Shown one piece after another: positions 1-51,742 of a stretch of 62,000 bases of DNA. A program made the position numbers and the translations under genes. The stretch comes from Glandiceps talaboti. Taxonomy: Eukaryota > Hemichordata > Enteropneusta > Spengelidae. Location: contig NC_135559.1 of the NCBI RefSeq assembly GCF_964340395.1, forward strand, positions 15,890,531 to 15,952,530. The letters run 5' to 3'. Within the stretch, counting starts at the first letter, position 1. Every line of letters begins with the position of its first letter. The notes under the pieces were generated by a model, which was given only the letters and a program-made list of their open reading frames with translations, made no database searches and had not been told where the DNA came from.

Positions 1-230
1 CACATTGCATCATGGGAGATAGCCGACATACATTATTCAGTAGTTGAACACTGAATATTCATTAGTACAAAATGCTATACACTTCAGTGTGAAATGGCTG
101 TCAGGACTATTCAGGTTCAGCCGTTGAATAATGTATTTCTTCTATCTCCCATGATGCAATAGCCCATAGCAAGAATACCCTATAAATGCACAAGGGATCA
201 AAATATCATATTTAATCAAGATGATATGAC
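1..230. mobile_element. Foldback MITE copy, family 1, cut by the window start
   Basis: GCATCATGGGAGATAGCCGA near the start is mirrored by CTATCTCCCATGATGCAATA near 145-165, with ATTATTCA arms inside. The same core (CTCCCATGATGCAATG) recurs at 14060, 14175 and, inverted, at 17250. Confidence 0.6.
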
Positions 231-798
231 TATATTCATTAAAGGAAGATAAAAAATTTGAAATTTTTTTGAAAAACCCTTCAGAATGTTGTACTTGCTG
301 AAACATGCGTAGTCATGCACTGCCAATTAGAAACCATTGTCGAAGTAAATAGTATTCAAATGATTCAGGCATGTAAATTTTATGTAGAGCAACAAATTTA
401 CATAATTGAACTAATTTACATATAAGTGACAGGTCAAAGTTCAGCTGAGATCATGATGAGTCAGTATGTAGGGTGGCATTTAACATAGAGCACACTTCGT
501 TTTTAAATCTCTCCAAACTTTGCCGTATAAAAGTTTGTTCCTGATCCTCTTGAAATAACAATAGAAATGTTGAGTTCAATGTTTTGTTTTCATGGAAATC
601 AGAGCAATCTCTTATTTTCCCATTGGCGGCCATATTGGATTCTAAAATGGCGTATTTTGAATATTTTTTTAACCTCGTAAATGCAAATAATTTGCAGCCT
701 GGTTTTTATTCTTTATTTTAATGTAGAATGGGTTGAGTTTTCTTGAACATAAAATAACAGCAAAATGTAAGATGTGAATGTATGAGGCATATACTATA

Positions 799-1169
799 TT
801 AAAGGTGCACTTGACTAAAACTGGAACAAATTTTGAAACTCTTTTGTTAGATAATGACTTGTTCATAGTATTCTATAAAGTGAACAGTGTTGAATCAACT
901 GTGGGCACATGTATGTACATATTTTGTGTAGCTATACACATAATATAATACAAAACATCTCGTCAAATTGAATTTTAGGTCCACAACCAAAATCAGCCCC
1001 CCAATGTAATCACGATTTTGACCTGTTACTGTACTACTTATGGATCAAGGAGACCTCTAATTGAGATGTACAATGTCTAATTATTGGTAGTAAAAGAGTT
1101 TTCAGTGAATATTTTGTTGGTTTTCTAATTAAAAAAATAACACACCAGTTTCAGCCAGTGTAGCTTTAA
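799..1169. mobile_element. MITE family 2, copy 1
   Basis: TTAA-flanked element with ends AGGTGCACTTGAC and GCCAGTGTAGCT. The interior shares long blocks with 6621-6969, for example AGACCTCTAATTGAGATGTA against AGACCTCTAATCAATATGTA. Confidence 0.65.
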
Positions 1170-3312
1170 TAGCTTTCCTTGTCAAGTAAAAAAAAAGGAC
1201 AAAGGAGAAACCATTTAATGCATGACTATGAACATAGATACAAGTCACTATTTACTAGTCCTCCTAAAATTTCCAAAATTTAGTTCAAAATCCAGTATCA
1301 GAGAATTGTAATTTGACATTGTACATCACGATAATTTATGTTATTTGTTTCCTGTATCTCCACTTCACCATACTGTCTTTCAGGAATAGTGGATTTGTTG
1401 TCAGTGTTTGAATACTTACTTTGATACTGTTCTTGTTTTTTTTTTGTATGTAGATTGGAAAATTTGTTGATTTGTAATAAACAGAAATTTGTCTTCAAAA
1501 CAGCAAAATGTGAAGTGTCATTCATTTTACAGCCTGTACAGGATGAGCATGTACTTTTGATTTAGATAAGCTATCAAGTTTAGTGAAACTGGCAACAAGA
1601 TTTTATGTTCACTTTTTACTTTAAACTCAACATACAACCGCTATAGGATGAGCAATAAGCCATGCACTTTAATTTAGACAAGCAAGTTTAATGAAACTGG
1701 TCTCATGTTTTTATGTTAACTTTTTACTATAAAGTCAAAATACAACCACTATAGGATGAGCATGCACTTTGGATTAGACAAAATATCAAAGTTCAGTGAG
1801 ACTGATCAAGGTCATTATGTTACGATAAATACAATAAATATATTCAATAATCATTGCTGCCAGTGTCTGCTCTGTATTTCGTTAATGATGTAAACAGGAG
1901 CAGCATGCACACTATTACAATAGGGAACTTGCAATCCAGACTGAGCATGCTCAGATGCCGCAAAGGACTATGGGATTATCTGTAGTTGTCAGTATACCTA
2001 ATCAGGAGCTATCAATAGAATATACTTCCTACAATGGTCAGGGTAACCATGACTAGATTATTTATGGTTACAAACAATGTGACAGTATTATTTACAATAC
2101 TGATTGATTCATATTTATCATATTTCCCAAGATTCACCATTCAAGATGGCAGGTTTGCAAGTTCCCTATTACAAAAGACATGTGGTAAACATGCTTGTCC
2201 ATCTTATCTATTGTTTGTGAAACCTTATAACCAGTCTGGCCAGATCTCATTGAAACTGTATGCTTAGGTTCTACCAGCTGTAATTATACTGAGATTTCAA
2301 TATGATAAATTTCTATCTGTACTGTGAGATATATATGCACAATACATGGCTGTAGATACTTTCATAGGGGTATACACAGCCCCTTGAGTTGATTCTTTCC
2401 TTTAAGCTTCTCAGACAGCCTCTACAAAGCTGAAGTTTAAGTAAATGGCCTTTCCCAACATTTCAAAAGACATTCATGAATTATCTAGATGTGCAGTTGT
2501 CAAAAGTGTGATTGTTGTAGTTAGCATTTTAACTTTAAATCTTGTATAAGAAGTGGTGGTGGTGATGGTGGTGGTGGTGGTGGTGGGGGGGGGGGGGGGG
2601 GGCTTAAACTGTTAGTAAACTTGTATACCTCTATCAGAGAGTGTGGTATATTGAATAATTATGCATACCTTTGACTGAAAATCAAGTTATTCAAATATCT
2701 CCAAACTTTTGTCATGTGAGAACTTATAAAAGTTCCTCATATTTCTGATATATTGAGAAATTTTGAGGGTTTGCCAACAAAGTATTTATCAAATATTCAG
2801 ACAAGTGGTAGTTTTCCTTGACGGCTAATTTTTTGTTGGTGAAAAAAGAAAAGTAAAGAAAAACGGATTTCAGACAGTTACTGTTACGGGAGCTTGATAA
2901 CTATAAAAAGAATTAAATGGATAGTGATGATGATTGATTGAAAGCAGAACACATCAGTCCCTAGTGTACTTACACAGATATATGTACTATAAACTTTTTG
3001 ACCTCCAGTGACCTGTGTCATGTTGTTGAAATTTACCAGCTCTTTAGACTCCATCTAAATTGACATTCTGCTCCATACAGCAACTGTAATTGAGTGCTAG
3101 TTTCCTGACATTAATCAGAGGCCTGAAGTGAAATTTATGGCTTGTATTATGTTACAAATAGTGTTTCATTGCACAGACTGTGCAAGTTAGAAGCTTTCCT
3201 ATGTCGAAGAGAAGTCCTGGTGCAAAGCGCCACCAGCGGTAAGAATTTGCCAGGAAATCATACTTGTCTTCAGACGCTTGTCACAGCGCCCTCGGCGTCA
3301 ATGGACTGTTAT

Positions 3313-3327
3313 TGCGCCCCCTGTGGC
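3313..3327 (-). promoter_or_regulatory. CTCF-like motif in the 3' flank of gene A
   Basis: TGCGCCCCCTGTGGC, read on the minus strand as GCCACAGGGGGCGCA, fits the CTCF core. Two weaker plus-strand words (CCACAGAGGGCGCTA) lie at 4703-4717 and 4762-4776. Confidence 0.35.
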
Positions 3328-4109
3328 ATAAAAAGGAAAGGATGTGATGGCACTATACTTTGGATTGAAACAAATATGAGAGGAACATACAAAATAAGTG
3401 TTTTCTTGACGATTTGCAAATTTGTTTCGACTACACTTTCAGTCGTATTTTTGTCGAGTATTATAATTTAAAGTGGGCCTTATCATATATTAGTGCATGA
3501 GGGCTATCATAGTTTTGACACTTGGTTCAGAACTGAATAACATCATGTACTTTTTGGTGACAAACGTTCTTAAATTCTAATAATACGGCATATCACCACA
3601 GAAAACAGGATATATAGATGCAAAGATTTGCACTGTTTATGTTCTGATATCCCCCCCCCCCTTTTTTTTCAGTATTTACTAATTTTATGTTCAATTAAGA
3701 TGACACTATAAATATTGAGTGTAATTTATTCCTAATGCACATCTTTCAAACCTGCTACCAACTAAGCTGTGTACCCATAAAGTGTTAATTATAGGTACCT
3801 GAAATAGTATATTCCTGCTTAGACGCATCATAAAAATAATGAACATTCAATTTCTTGGTCAACACCATATCTTCCACTCCACGCACTTCACATGTATTAC
3901 AATAGGTACGGATGAGAATAAGTCAACCTTCTTGTTCTATTTTGACCCTCTAGCAGGAGGTAACATGTTTATTGAAGATACTGAGAATTGCTCAACCACA
4001 CCGATACATTGTGTAAATATTTGTCATCTAGCTTATGGTAAGGTGGAGGAAGATAAGTTTTAGGGATGGGGGTGGGGGGTGGGGGGGTGGGTGAATGTTT
4101 ATATATGGG

Positions 4110-4190
4110 ATAGAAGTGTGGCTGAAGTGTACACTTTGTGCTAAGGCCAGGGTTTCAATCCCAGGTTCTCACATTTAGTATTATTATATC
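4110..4190 (+). repeat. Possible tRNA-derived SINE head
   Basis: An A-box-like GTGGCTGAAGTG and, about 33 bp on, a B-box-like GGGTTTCAATCCC have the spacing of a pol III promoter. No full cloverleaf is seen and no second copy was found. Confidence 0.25.
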
Positions 4191-4700
4191 AGTGAAGCCA
4201 TGAGGATTACACAGGATTATTCTTCTGTTCTGGACTAACTTTTCCTACAGCTTTGTCAGACAACTGTTTTTCACACCTAATGTTCAATACCTTCTCAAAG
4301 TGGGCCTTTGAATACACTCATCACTCATATAGAACCATCTACAGTGAAAATAAAAAAAATAAATCTTCACATATTCATTTTTCCTATTTTCTTTGATATT
4401 GTAATACATGCAGACAGAAGAAGAGAAACACTGACAACAGCAAATGTAGAATTGAATGTTTTCTATTTATTCCAAACCAAGCAAAATACTCTAATGGTTT
4501 GTTGTGACATACAGATATAAATAAATTACTTCACACTATCACAAATATATACACGCTCAAGCAGTGGTGGTTAAAAAAAATTCATATAACACTGTGCAAT
4601 ATTCTATATTAATGGTAAGATACAAGTAACTGTAAACTCAGTTGCCTGGCTTTCATTCCTTAGCAGACTACACTTGCCTTCCTCTACTTATTTTACTTTC

Positions 4701-4805
4701 TGCCACAGAGGGCGCTATAGTAGTGGCCATATTGGACCATTCTCTGCAAAATTTTAGTCTGCCACAGAGGGCGCTATACAGCAGTGGCCATATTTGACCA
4801 TCATT
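4701..4805. repeat. 60-bp tandem duplication with GGGCGCTATA core
   Basis: CTGCCACAGAGGGCGCTATA followed by CAGTGGCCATATTTGACCAT occurs twice with small changes. Each copy contains a CTCF-like word. Confidence 0.8.
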
Positions 4806-5529
4806 TCTTATAGTCTGGATTATTGGAATGATACAGCCATCCATGGATGTTTTCTTTTTTTTTAAAAACATAACTAGTGTTATTTTCTTCACACAAATAA
4901 GTACTCTAAGTAAGTTTGAAATGACACACTATGAACTTTGGAGTGCTCAATTTAGCATTAGTGACTTAGTGCACAAACACACACAAACATAAAAAAATAA
5001 TATTGAAAACATAACACATAGTAACATTAGCATAATCTGGTGTTGCAAAGTATGTATCTTCATTAAAGATTGATATTACATTACATAACGTCAACAAGCT
5101 CTACTTTTAAATAATGGCTAAATATCTGGGTGCCTATCTCTAGATTAAACAGTCGACTGGATGGTCAACATGCAAATGTATCTCTTCACACAGCCACCAT
5201 TATTTAAATTAAGGGTTACCATGCGTAGAAGCTGATTGGTTAAATAAGTCACATGCCTGGTATTACTAGTATATGTCAAGTTACAGATGTGACCTAGTTG
5301 ACCATATAAGGAAATGTGACCTTTGTACAAATAATTTTGAAAGTCAACAGGTGGCATATGCTAATTTTGTGTTGATTTTAAAAGGTGTACATTACGCAGA
5401 CATGACCAAAAACTACTGAAATTAATACTACTGAGTTCACAGGCTGAGAAGAGAGAACGCTTGCCTGGTTAACCACGCAGTCATCTATGGAGGCTGCCAT
5501 CTAATCAAAAGTACAATTCTTAATTCTTC

Positions 5530-5860
5530 AATTTCTGTCACAACAGGCCATTCCAAATTTTGCCATGGTGGCGCTCTACTTCCTGTCTGTGTGTACCTTT
5601 GGGGGTACACATGGTGGCACTCTACTTCCTGTCTATGTGTACTTTTGGGGGTATACATGGTACAGGTTACTCAGGTAATCATACAACTCTGCTGCTTCCT
5701 CGATGTCTGAACAATACGAAAAGCATCCCTGCTTTACACTTCTACAGAATACCAAGGGACGGTACTATGAGGTGATGATACCCCAATTTGAGCGAGGGCG
5801 CTGTATTCTCAATTTCCTGTTTGCAGTCTGGAATGGCCTATTCCTGTCGGCAAACTGCTT
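5530..5860. mobile_element. Foldback element with CAGGCCATTCCA arms
   Basis: ACAGGCCATTCCAAATTTTG on the left faces GGAATGGCCTATTCCTGTC on the right. A 50-bp tandem duplication (GGTGGCGCTCTACTTCCTGT repeated as GGTGGCACTCTACTTCCTGT) lies just inside the left arm. Confidence 0.5.
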
Positions 5861-6620
5861 TTTTAAGATCAACTATAGAAATTGTACTGTAATCTTTCAC
5901 ATATTGCTGAAATGTTATCTCTGCTCTCAAAAATCTCTAATTTCATGTGAAAAAACTTTGCAATATAAATTGGAACAGAAAATTAAATTCTAAAACTGTC
6001 CTTGAAAAAGTTCAGGTAAGGTATTACACTTAATGTTTCATAAAATACATTTGTACATTACTTTCTGGATTTCAATGGAAACATACATAGTTCAACACAC
6101 ATCCATTCATGTTAATCATTACTTTAGCAGAAAAATGAACCACCAGAGTGACTACAGTGCATAATGAATATTCATAATGGCTATAAGGTCAAGGTCAAGA
6201 TTGTTGTCATAAGCAACCAAATTCCTAAGTATGTGTACATTTGGAACCAAGTGCAAGGGCACTGACTCAGAAAGGAACTGTTATAAACACAAAAGTATTC
6301 AGCATATAAAATAGACACTTGCAAATGACATGACGTGTGGACGGAATACGATAAGTAAAATAATTCATAATACACAAAAATTTGTTATTCTAGATTCTTG
6401 TCTAATCTGTACAAGATGTCCTTGGAGTGAGAAAATCATGTAAAATCTTACACTGTCAACTCTCTTGGAAATCTCTCTCACGGGCATGGGTTTGAAACAA
6501 TCAACGCCATTGTAGACAGCATAAACCTCATGACTTGTTTATTTTTATGGTTTTTAATGCCCAACAACAACATTAGACAGATTTCACCACATCACGTTAT
6601 CATGACTTCATGAGGTCTTG

Positions 6621-6969
6621 TTAAAGCTACACTGGCTGCACCTGGAACGCTTTTTTTTAAAAACTGTTTTGTTCGGTATAATGACTTACTAATAATACTG
6701 TACAGTATTGAATCACCTGTAGGGTAAACATATTTGAGTAACTGTACATGTAATATGGTATAATAAATCAAGTCCAATTTATTTTTGGGTCCGACCATAA
6801 AATCACCTCCCAAATGCAATCACAATTACTGTACACAATAGGGGGTAAATTAGACCTCTAATCAATATGTACAATCTAATTATTGATATTTTAACAATTT
6901 TTAGTAAATATATTGTTGTTTGTCTAATTGAAAAAAATACTACTCCAGTGACAGCTAGTGTAGCTTTAA
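6621..6969. mobile_element. MITE family 2, copy 2
   Basis: TTAA on both sides; the terminal inverted repeats are AGCTACACTGGCTG and CAGCTAGTGTAGCT. Same orientation as copy 1. No coding capacity. Confidence 0.7.
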
Positions 6970-7922
6970 GGTTATCTCAAATGACAAATCTAATTGCTAA
7001 TATCATAACTATTAGTACACATCAAAGTTGATCCTATCATAAAATTGTTACATCAAACGTTTCTGGAAATAATGTATGTCATCCAATCAACTTGAACATG
7101 GAATGCGAAATCAGACATGTGCTTTTGGAAGTCACATAAGTCCTTTGAAAAATGACTCAAAAAAATTGCACGAAGTGCATAATTTATCGTAAATTACTTA
7201 CAAATTCATTGATATAAAAAATGTCTATTTTTTTATTAGATTAAATTTGATTAGATTTGATACTACAGACACACTCTGGACGGAGAAAACTTGGAAATAT
7301 TTACAAGCTTTGGTAGTTCGGATATAGTATTGGTGCAGGACGGCAACAGGCAAATTTAGTTAAAACATAATCTCTATGTGTTTTTACAAAATGTACAATT
7401 TTCTTGATCTTGACTCTTCTACAGTGGTGTTTTTTAATGCATCAAGTGACTGGTAGCTAAAATGAATGATTCTTAAAATTGTTAAAAAGTTCAAACAAAG
7501 GTTTGTTTGTTTTGTGAAATCTCACACAAATCATTGATATAAACAGATTCCACACTCAACATTAAAAGAATACAAAAAAAAGAAAATAACTGAAAACTGA
7601 TGACATTCACAAGAAAAAATTATTTACACTTTTGTTCATCTGCCTTGGGAGTGCAGCGGCAAATTTTCATCACAAGATGAAAATTGCAAAAAACACACAG
7701 CTGAGCTTCTTTAACTGGGAGAGCAATGGCATGGCAAATTTTCATCACAAGATGAAAATTGCAACAAAAAACAAAAAAATAACAACAAGAAAACTATGAG
7801 CTTATTTCAAATGAAAACATGACTAAATCTTCTATCTGTAAATTTTGAACTACTGGGGTACAGTAAATGTCAGCATAGATGCAAGTTTGGCAAGATTGAA
7901 AACTTTCATAATTTGTTAAAAG

Positions 7923-8272
7923 CGGCCATATGGATGAGGATTTGGAATTTATTTAGAATTTTTTATTTAAAAAACAATTTTACCACAGCGTCCTACTTGA
8001 AAAATCAATGTGAAACAACATTGACCAAGTCTGTGTTTGTAACTCATTACTTTGCAGAAAGCTAAAAAAATGTGTAAAAAGTTTGTTATTGTATGTATAA
8101 TAACAAAGATTTGACACATTTATTAATCTTTTGCAATTTACTGAGTTACAAAGAAAGACTTGGCATACGTTATAACTTGTTTCACATTGATTTTTCAAGT
8201 AGGAAGCTATGATAAAATTGTTTTATAAATCAAAAATCTAAAATAAATACCCAATATTCATCCACATGGCAA
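7923..8272. mobile_element. Foldback MITE, family 4
   Basis: The ends GCCATATGGATGA and TCATCCACATGGC pair, and inner arms CCTACTTGAAAAATCAATGT and ACATTGATTTTTCAAGTAGG pair perfectly. About 350 bp; no coding capacity. Confidence 0.7.
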
Positions 8273-8962
8273 CTTTAGGATAAATTATCATAGCTGAATT
8301 ATCTAATGAAACTAACTTCTGTGAGACAAGATACTTACCGATTAGGGAATTTACTAGTATAATTTCACTTTTATATAATGCCCAAATCCACACACTAAAT
8401 TACTCCTCACCCTTTTTGATCCCTTCTGACTAGCCCCAGGCAACCCTGAGTAGTGACACAAGCAGGCTCACTTTGTACCTCAGTTTCTTTTGGACTCCCT
8501 AGAGCAATTTTAATAGTTAGTGACTGTGGGACAGGAAGGTGGGAAACTGATAGGTAAGTATCAAGTGAAAATTATCAGTGTCATAGTTGATGTCCGATAT
8601 ATGATGCTTGACAGGGAAGCAGTGAACTTGAACATGAGTGATCTAACGTATTAAAGTTAGGAACACTATAAAATACCCCTAATTATCAAAACTAATCTAT
8701 ATTCCAAAACATATTTCAAAGAAATGAACGTTTAAATGGCATATACACATTCTCAAAGTCCAAACATGGAATAACCAAGGTATAAAATACTGGATTTTGT
8801 TTGAATGTGCGCGCATATGCTTTCAGATCTCTCATTTTGTGGGTGAGACAGATACCCTACATGTAGATGATTATTTGTATCTGACTTATGATAACGTCAA
8901 AACAAAATTTCAATACTCAATGAATATTACATATCCATACCTATGGTTCCAAATCGTATGTG

Positions 8963-8976
8963 GTTGCCAAGGTAAC
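8963..8976. promoter_or_regulatory. X-box-like (RFX) site, just past the gene A stop
   Basis: GTTGCCAAGGTAAC fits RYYNYY-NN-RRNRAC fully. It lies 376 bp beyond the stop codon, possibly within the 3' UTR. Confidence 0.35.
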
Positions 8977-9351
8977 AATTTTGTTATAGACATGTAAAAA
9001 TTTGTTTATGGAAGGAAATCTTAAACATAGCTACATGGTGCTTAGACGTTTATGGTGGGGAATCCTATATCTGTACAAACATTTTGTTTCATGGTAGTTC
9101 TAAGCAACATTGAATGCTAAACATGAACCATTGCAATCAATGTGATTTTGGAAAGCCTATGCCTTGTTACTACAGTCTATAACAGCAAATCTACATTGTA
9201 AATGACATTGCCAAGCTCTGGCTTACAAAAAAATCTAATTTTTACAGCAGTGGACGGACTGCATTTGTGTTATACACTTTTCATAGTTGTCGCATAGACA
9301 TTCCTAACTCTGTTGGTATCTTTTCTATCAAATCACCTCTCTCTCTCTCCT

Positions 9352-47782
<38,431 letters not shown>

Positions 47783-48834
47783 TGGGTACAGTGGACGGCA
47801 CTTGTGATAGTAAATGGACGCGGTTTTAACGGACGGCAAACTGCATAATCGCAGGTACGTGTAAAAAACATGCGCTGCGATAAACCTCGCCTCAACACTT
47901 GTCAGAGCTCCGCCATGATGGTTCTGGATGTGAAAGTTTCAGTTGTCTCGTGTATTCATCCGCGGCGACGGCAACATGTTATTTCCGCAAAGTATTTCTT
48001 CAAGTGGTATATTATTTTCTTCACGTCTTCATTTACACTGAGTTAATCATTTCTGGTATTATTTTGATTAATTGACCCTCTGTTTTTAGTTAGGCGTTTG
48101 GACTTTGAAACAAATAGTTCATGCGTAGTGTTTAGGTGTAAACAGTAGTAAATCGACCACTTAGTAACAAAAACTTTACTTTGCAAGGGATCACTCATTT
48201 GCATCACAAAAGAAAAGGCGTCCAAAGCAACGGCATTCATATAACTCATGTTTGATCGAATACGCAACACAGATGGACGATTCATGATTCACCAACCTCA
48301 GATCATATACAAAGCCTACACCTTCATCATAGTATTTGGTAATACATGCACGATCACTATTCGTTTTCTCTGGACGGTTTGAATATTTTGACTGACTTGC
48401 GAGCTACTTTTTCAGCCTTGTGCCTACATGACATTTTAATATTTTCGTGAAGATTTTTTTCTTCATTTTGGCAAACAATGAAAAGAAAGATCAAGGAAAA
48501 ATTTTTGACATGGAAACACTGGGAAGGTGAAGTTAAAACACGGTATACATTTGTAGGTCAAAAGCTCTTGCAAGTTGCAAGTTGCTGAATGGTTAAAAAG
48601 TTTCAATTTATGAAGTGGCATAAAAAAAATTCTAAAAATGCTAAAAGGCGATTAGTATTGAATATATACCACACCAGTCTATAAAATCTATAGATAGAAC
48701 GAAATGTTTAACCGAATGCTTCTGGAATGCCTCCCCTCCACTTCAGAGATGTGTGCATATGACTTTTTTAAAGATGGTAGGCCAGATGATCTTGAAATTT
48801 CTAGTTTTTGAATGTGAGCTATAAAAAAGAAGGC

Positions 48835-49000
48835 AACTTATTGAAAGTGTTTTTCTATCACATAATGGAATGTAATACACATCTGTGTACTACCAACATG
48901 CTTTGCGAAGTGTTATTAAATCCATGGCAGTTCAATTCATTTGTTTACTTTCCATATTTCTAACAAGTTCATCTTGTTCACGCTTGCCTGTCGCTGGTTG
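48835..49000. mobile_element. Foldback element, family 3, partial right arm
   Basis: Shares ATGTAATACA, GAAGTGTTATTAA and TTTGTTTACTTTCC with the right arms at 14730 and 33570. The left arm is missing or unrecognisable. Confidence 0.5.
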
Positions 49001-49423
49001 TATTTTAACTTGCCACCCTAAAATCATTTATAAATTTATGTAAACAAAATGGTGATAAATACATGCACACGCCCCAATAGATGCTATTATTGATGACGAC
49101 CTTAGACCTTTCCATTAGTGGTATAGGTATGTATGGAAATTGATAATAAATATTTATGGTTTTCCGTACCATATGCAGCCAGTCACAGAGTATTTTATAC
49201 CCAAATTTGAAGTTAATTTACCTATTTCAATTTTTAATTGCTCGTCGATTGCCAAATAACACTGACGCTTAATAGATCATGTATTTCCTTGTCGGATACA
49301 GTAAATTAGTTTGTACGGTGCATCAAGCTTAAGAGTTAAAGACGAACTGTGCACGTGGTATAAATATACTTTTTGACATTTGGTGAAAGGTAGCTCTAAT
49401 CCAATGGTCGCTTGTGGCGCACT

Positions 49424-49710
49424 CCTCAAACTGACAACTTTAGAAACCAGACGCCGGGATCAGAGCAGATTTGCTGGAAGTGCATAAACTTTTCCATGGG
49501 CATATTCTCGTTGATCCAGTTGTGTTTTTCAACGTATCTACTTCGACAACAAGAGGACACAGTTTGAAATTATTTAAGGATAGATCCAGATTGGATATAC
49601 GTAAATCCTTTCTTTTTTCAGTCAACGTGTCGTAGACATTTGGAACAGTTTACCAGAAAGGGTTATTGCTAATTCATCAGTTAATAATTTAAAGCGTGTA
49701 TTGATAACCA
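49424..49710 (+). pseudogene. Decayed LINE (non-LTR retrotransposon) reverse-transcriptase C-terminus
   Basis: Translated on the plus strand in pieces, the region gives LTTLETRRRD, DLLEVHKLFHGHILVDPVVF, STSTTRGHSLKLFKDRSRLD and QRVVDIWNSLPERVIANSSV, the typical C-terminal block of CR1/jockey/RTE-type ORF2 proteins. At least two frameshifts separate the pieces. No endonuclease or upstream RT motifs remain. Confidence 0.75.
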
Positions 49711-49922
49711 CCTCAGAACAGTAAGGGTCTTTAAAATCCTCAATGGCTTCCTACTCACGTAAATTCATGGTAAATACACTATCATACACATGACTAATGT
49801 ACTCGGTTCCAGTTCAAAACATAACTAAACGGGAGGGGTGGGGTGGTTGTGGGGGGACAGGGGGCGGTGGTGGTTTGGGATTCATTTTGGAAATCACGCA
49901 TTAAAAGTAATCAGTCAGTGGC

Positions 49923-49983
<61 letters not shown>
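49923..49983. repeat. (GT)n microsatellite
   Basis: About 60 bp of pure GT. Confidence 0.95.
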
Positions 49984-49984
<1 letters not shown>

Positions 49985-50494
49985 TGTTGTCTAGTGTCAC
50001 TAGAAACGAGAAAACTCGGAGTCAATCCCGTATTTAACTGTTATAATCGGATATTGGCGGACCAAAACTTAAAATCAAAATCTGAATATTTTATCTATCA
50101 ACTCCTTTTAGACATTTTTATAAGCTGACCTTTTCAATCGAATAAACGATAAAAACCACAATATTGAACCAAGATGGGGTTGCACCTGTCACACGCATAC
50201 AATCAGGTCCTCAATTCCGAAGCATTTGTCAATAATCACGTGACTCCGTGTCCTGCTAATACATGTACAGGTCTACCGACCGTATAATGTATTTAGTCCA
50301 AAATTTGAGCACTTTCCATTTAGATATGGTAGATGTAGTTGGGTGAGAGAAAATCGTGTAATATTTTCTTTGGGATAGTCCCTAATTAACAAGTTTTCAC
50401 TTAAACTCGTACTCGATCGTGAGGACGTCTTTTTACAATGCAATAACACTGGTGATTAATGTGATTATCAACGTTACAACGCTAGTAACTATAA

Positions 50495-50500
50495 TTTATT
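50495..50500 (-). terminator. Candidate polyadenylation signal for gene B
   Basis: AATAAA on the minus strand, 284 bp past the stop codon. Such hexamers are common in AT-rich DNA, so this is only a likely position. Confidence 0.3.
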
Positions 50501-50783
50501 CACAAGTGTGATGTACCACAATTTGTCCGTATTTGTAGAAAGCAAAATCAAATATTTCCAAATATAATAAATAGAATTGAAAAAAGAAGAGTTGATAAAA
50601 TATAGAATCAAGGCTTATATTATAAAAATCAACTCGACGATATAGTTATGCACACAGACCACTAATTTAGTCGCCTGAAACTATACATAGTGCAAGTAAT
50701 ACCGTACGCGTTCATATACTATTACTAGTATATATGGGAATTTCAGAGGTAGGAATGTCTGTGAATTTATGGCCAAATAAAAG

Positions 50784-51052
50784 TTATATCTGAAATGAAG
50801 GCTCTTTAGATGATGTTCTACTGTGTCTTTGTACAATGTCCATGATCATCTTCTTTTTATATGACCGCCATCTTTTGTTATCCATGTAACACTGGAAAAG
50901 CTGTTCTCGTTCAGGCAAAAAATTCCTTGTGACGCGTTTAATATTGTCCAATGTCTTGCCTCGGTCACCGTGACGTGTAAAGACAACTGTATTAACCAAT
51001 AGGCATTCGACTTTACCGGCGCTGATGATGTATGTTTTCCTTAGGTCTTCAC
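50784..51052 (-). CDS. CNBD2: Gene B exon 6, end of CNB2 and C-terminus (residues 375-463)
   Basis: The acceptor TTGTACAG|GTGAAG lies at the very edge of the pentanucleotide array. It encodes EDLRKTYIISAGKVECLLVN, then a helical basic tail ending HSRTSSKEPSFQI and a stop. The frame read through the repeat into the exon (about 214 codons) is a false extension. Confidence 0.87.
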
Positions 51053-51705
51053 CTGTACAATACAATACAATACAATACAATACAATACAATACAATACAA
51101 TACAATACAATACAATACAATACAATACAATACAATACAATACAATACAATACAATACAATGCAATGCAATGCAATGCAATGCAATGCAATGCAATGCAA
51201 TGCAATGCAATGCAATGCAATGCAATACAATACAATACAATACAATACAATACAATACAATACAATACAATGCAATGCAATGCAATGCAATGCAATGTAG
51301 CGCAGCGCAGCGCAACACAACACAACACAGCACAGCACAGCACAACACAGCACAACACAACACAACACAATACAATGCAGAATAGTGCAATGCAATGCAT
51401 CACAGCAAAGCACAACACAGCACAGCACAGAACAGCACAGTACAGTACAGTACAGTGCAGTACAGTACAGTACAGTACAGTACAGTACAGTACAGTACAG
51501 TACAGTACAGTATTTTATACTTACTGTTTTGTTCTGTAGATTACTTATTACAGTGCAATGTCAAAAAATAGAATAAGTATATGAACCCACATAACGTGTA
51601 ACTACGTTGAAAACAGGCAAATTTAAAGGAAAAGAAAGAAAGGTTAAAGAGTTTAATAATGTTCATAGTGTTATGACAATTTTGTTACCCCTTCCGAAAA
51701 ACCAC

Positions 51706-51742
<37 letters not shown>

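Larger units (their letters stand above)
1..9351. other. 3' flank of gene A, no protein gene recognised
   Basis: Contains MITE and foldback copies (1-230, 799-1169, 5530-5860, 6621-6969, 7923-8272), short tandem duplications (4701-4805, 5563-5660, 7636-7762), homopolymer runs (G at 2585-2602, C/T at 3651-3669), CTCF-like motifs and a possible SINE head (4110-4190). The short open frames have no coding character. Confidence 0.6.
47783..50783. other. Spacer between the 5' end of gene A and the 3' end of gene B
   Basis: The first about 200 bp are CpG-richer and likely hold the gene A promoter. The rest contains a partial foldback copy (48835-49000), a decayed LINE fragment (49424-49710) and a (GT)n run (49923-49983). 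No other gene is seen. Confidence 0.6.

Noticed and set aside
51025-51539. Five overlapping open frames through the pentanucleotide array
   Set aside because: Simple repeat without stops; the true coding part ends at the acceptor at 51052.
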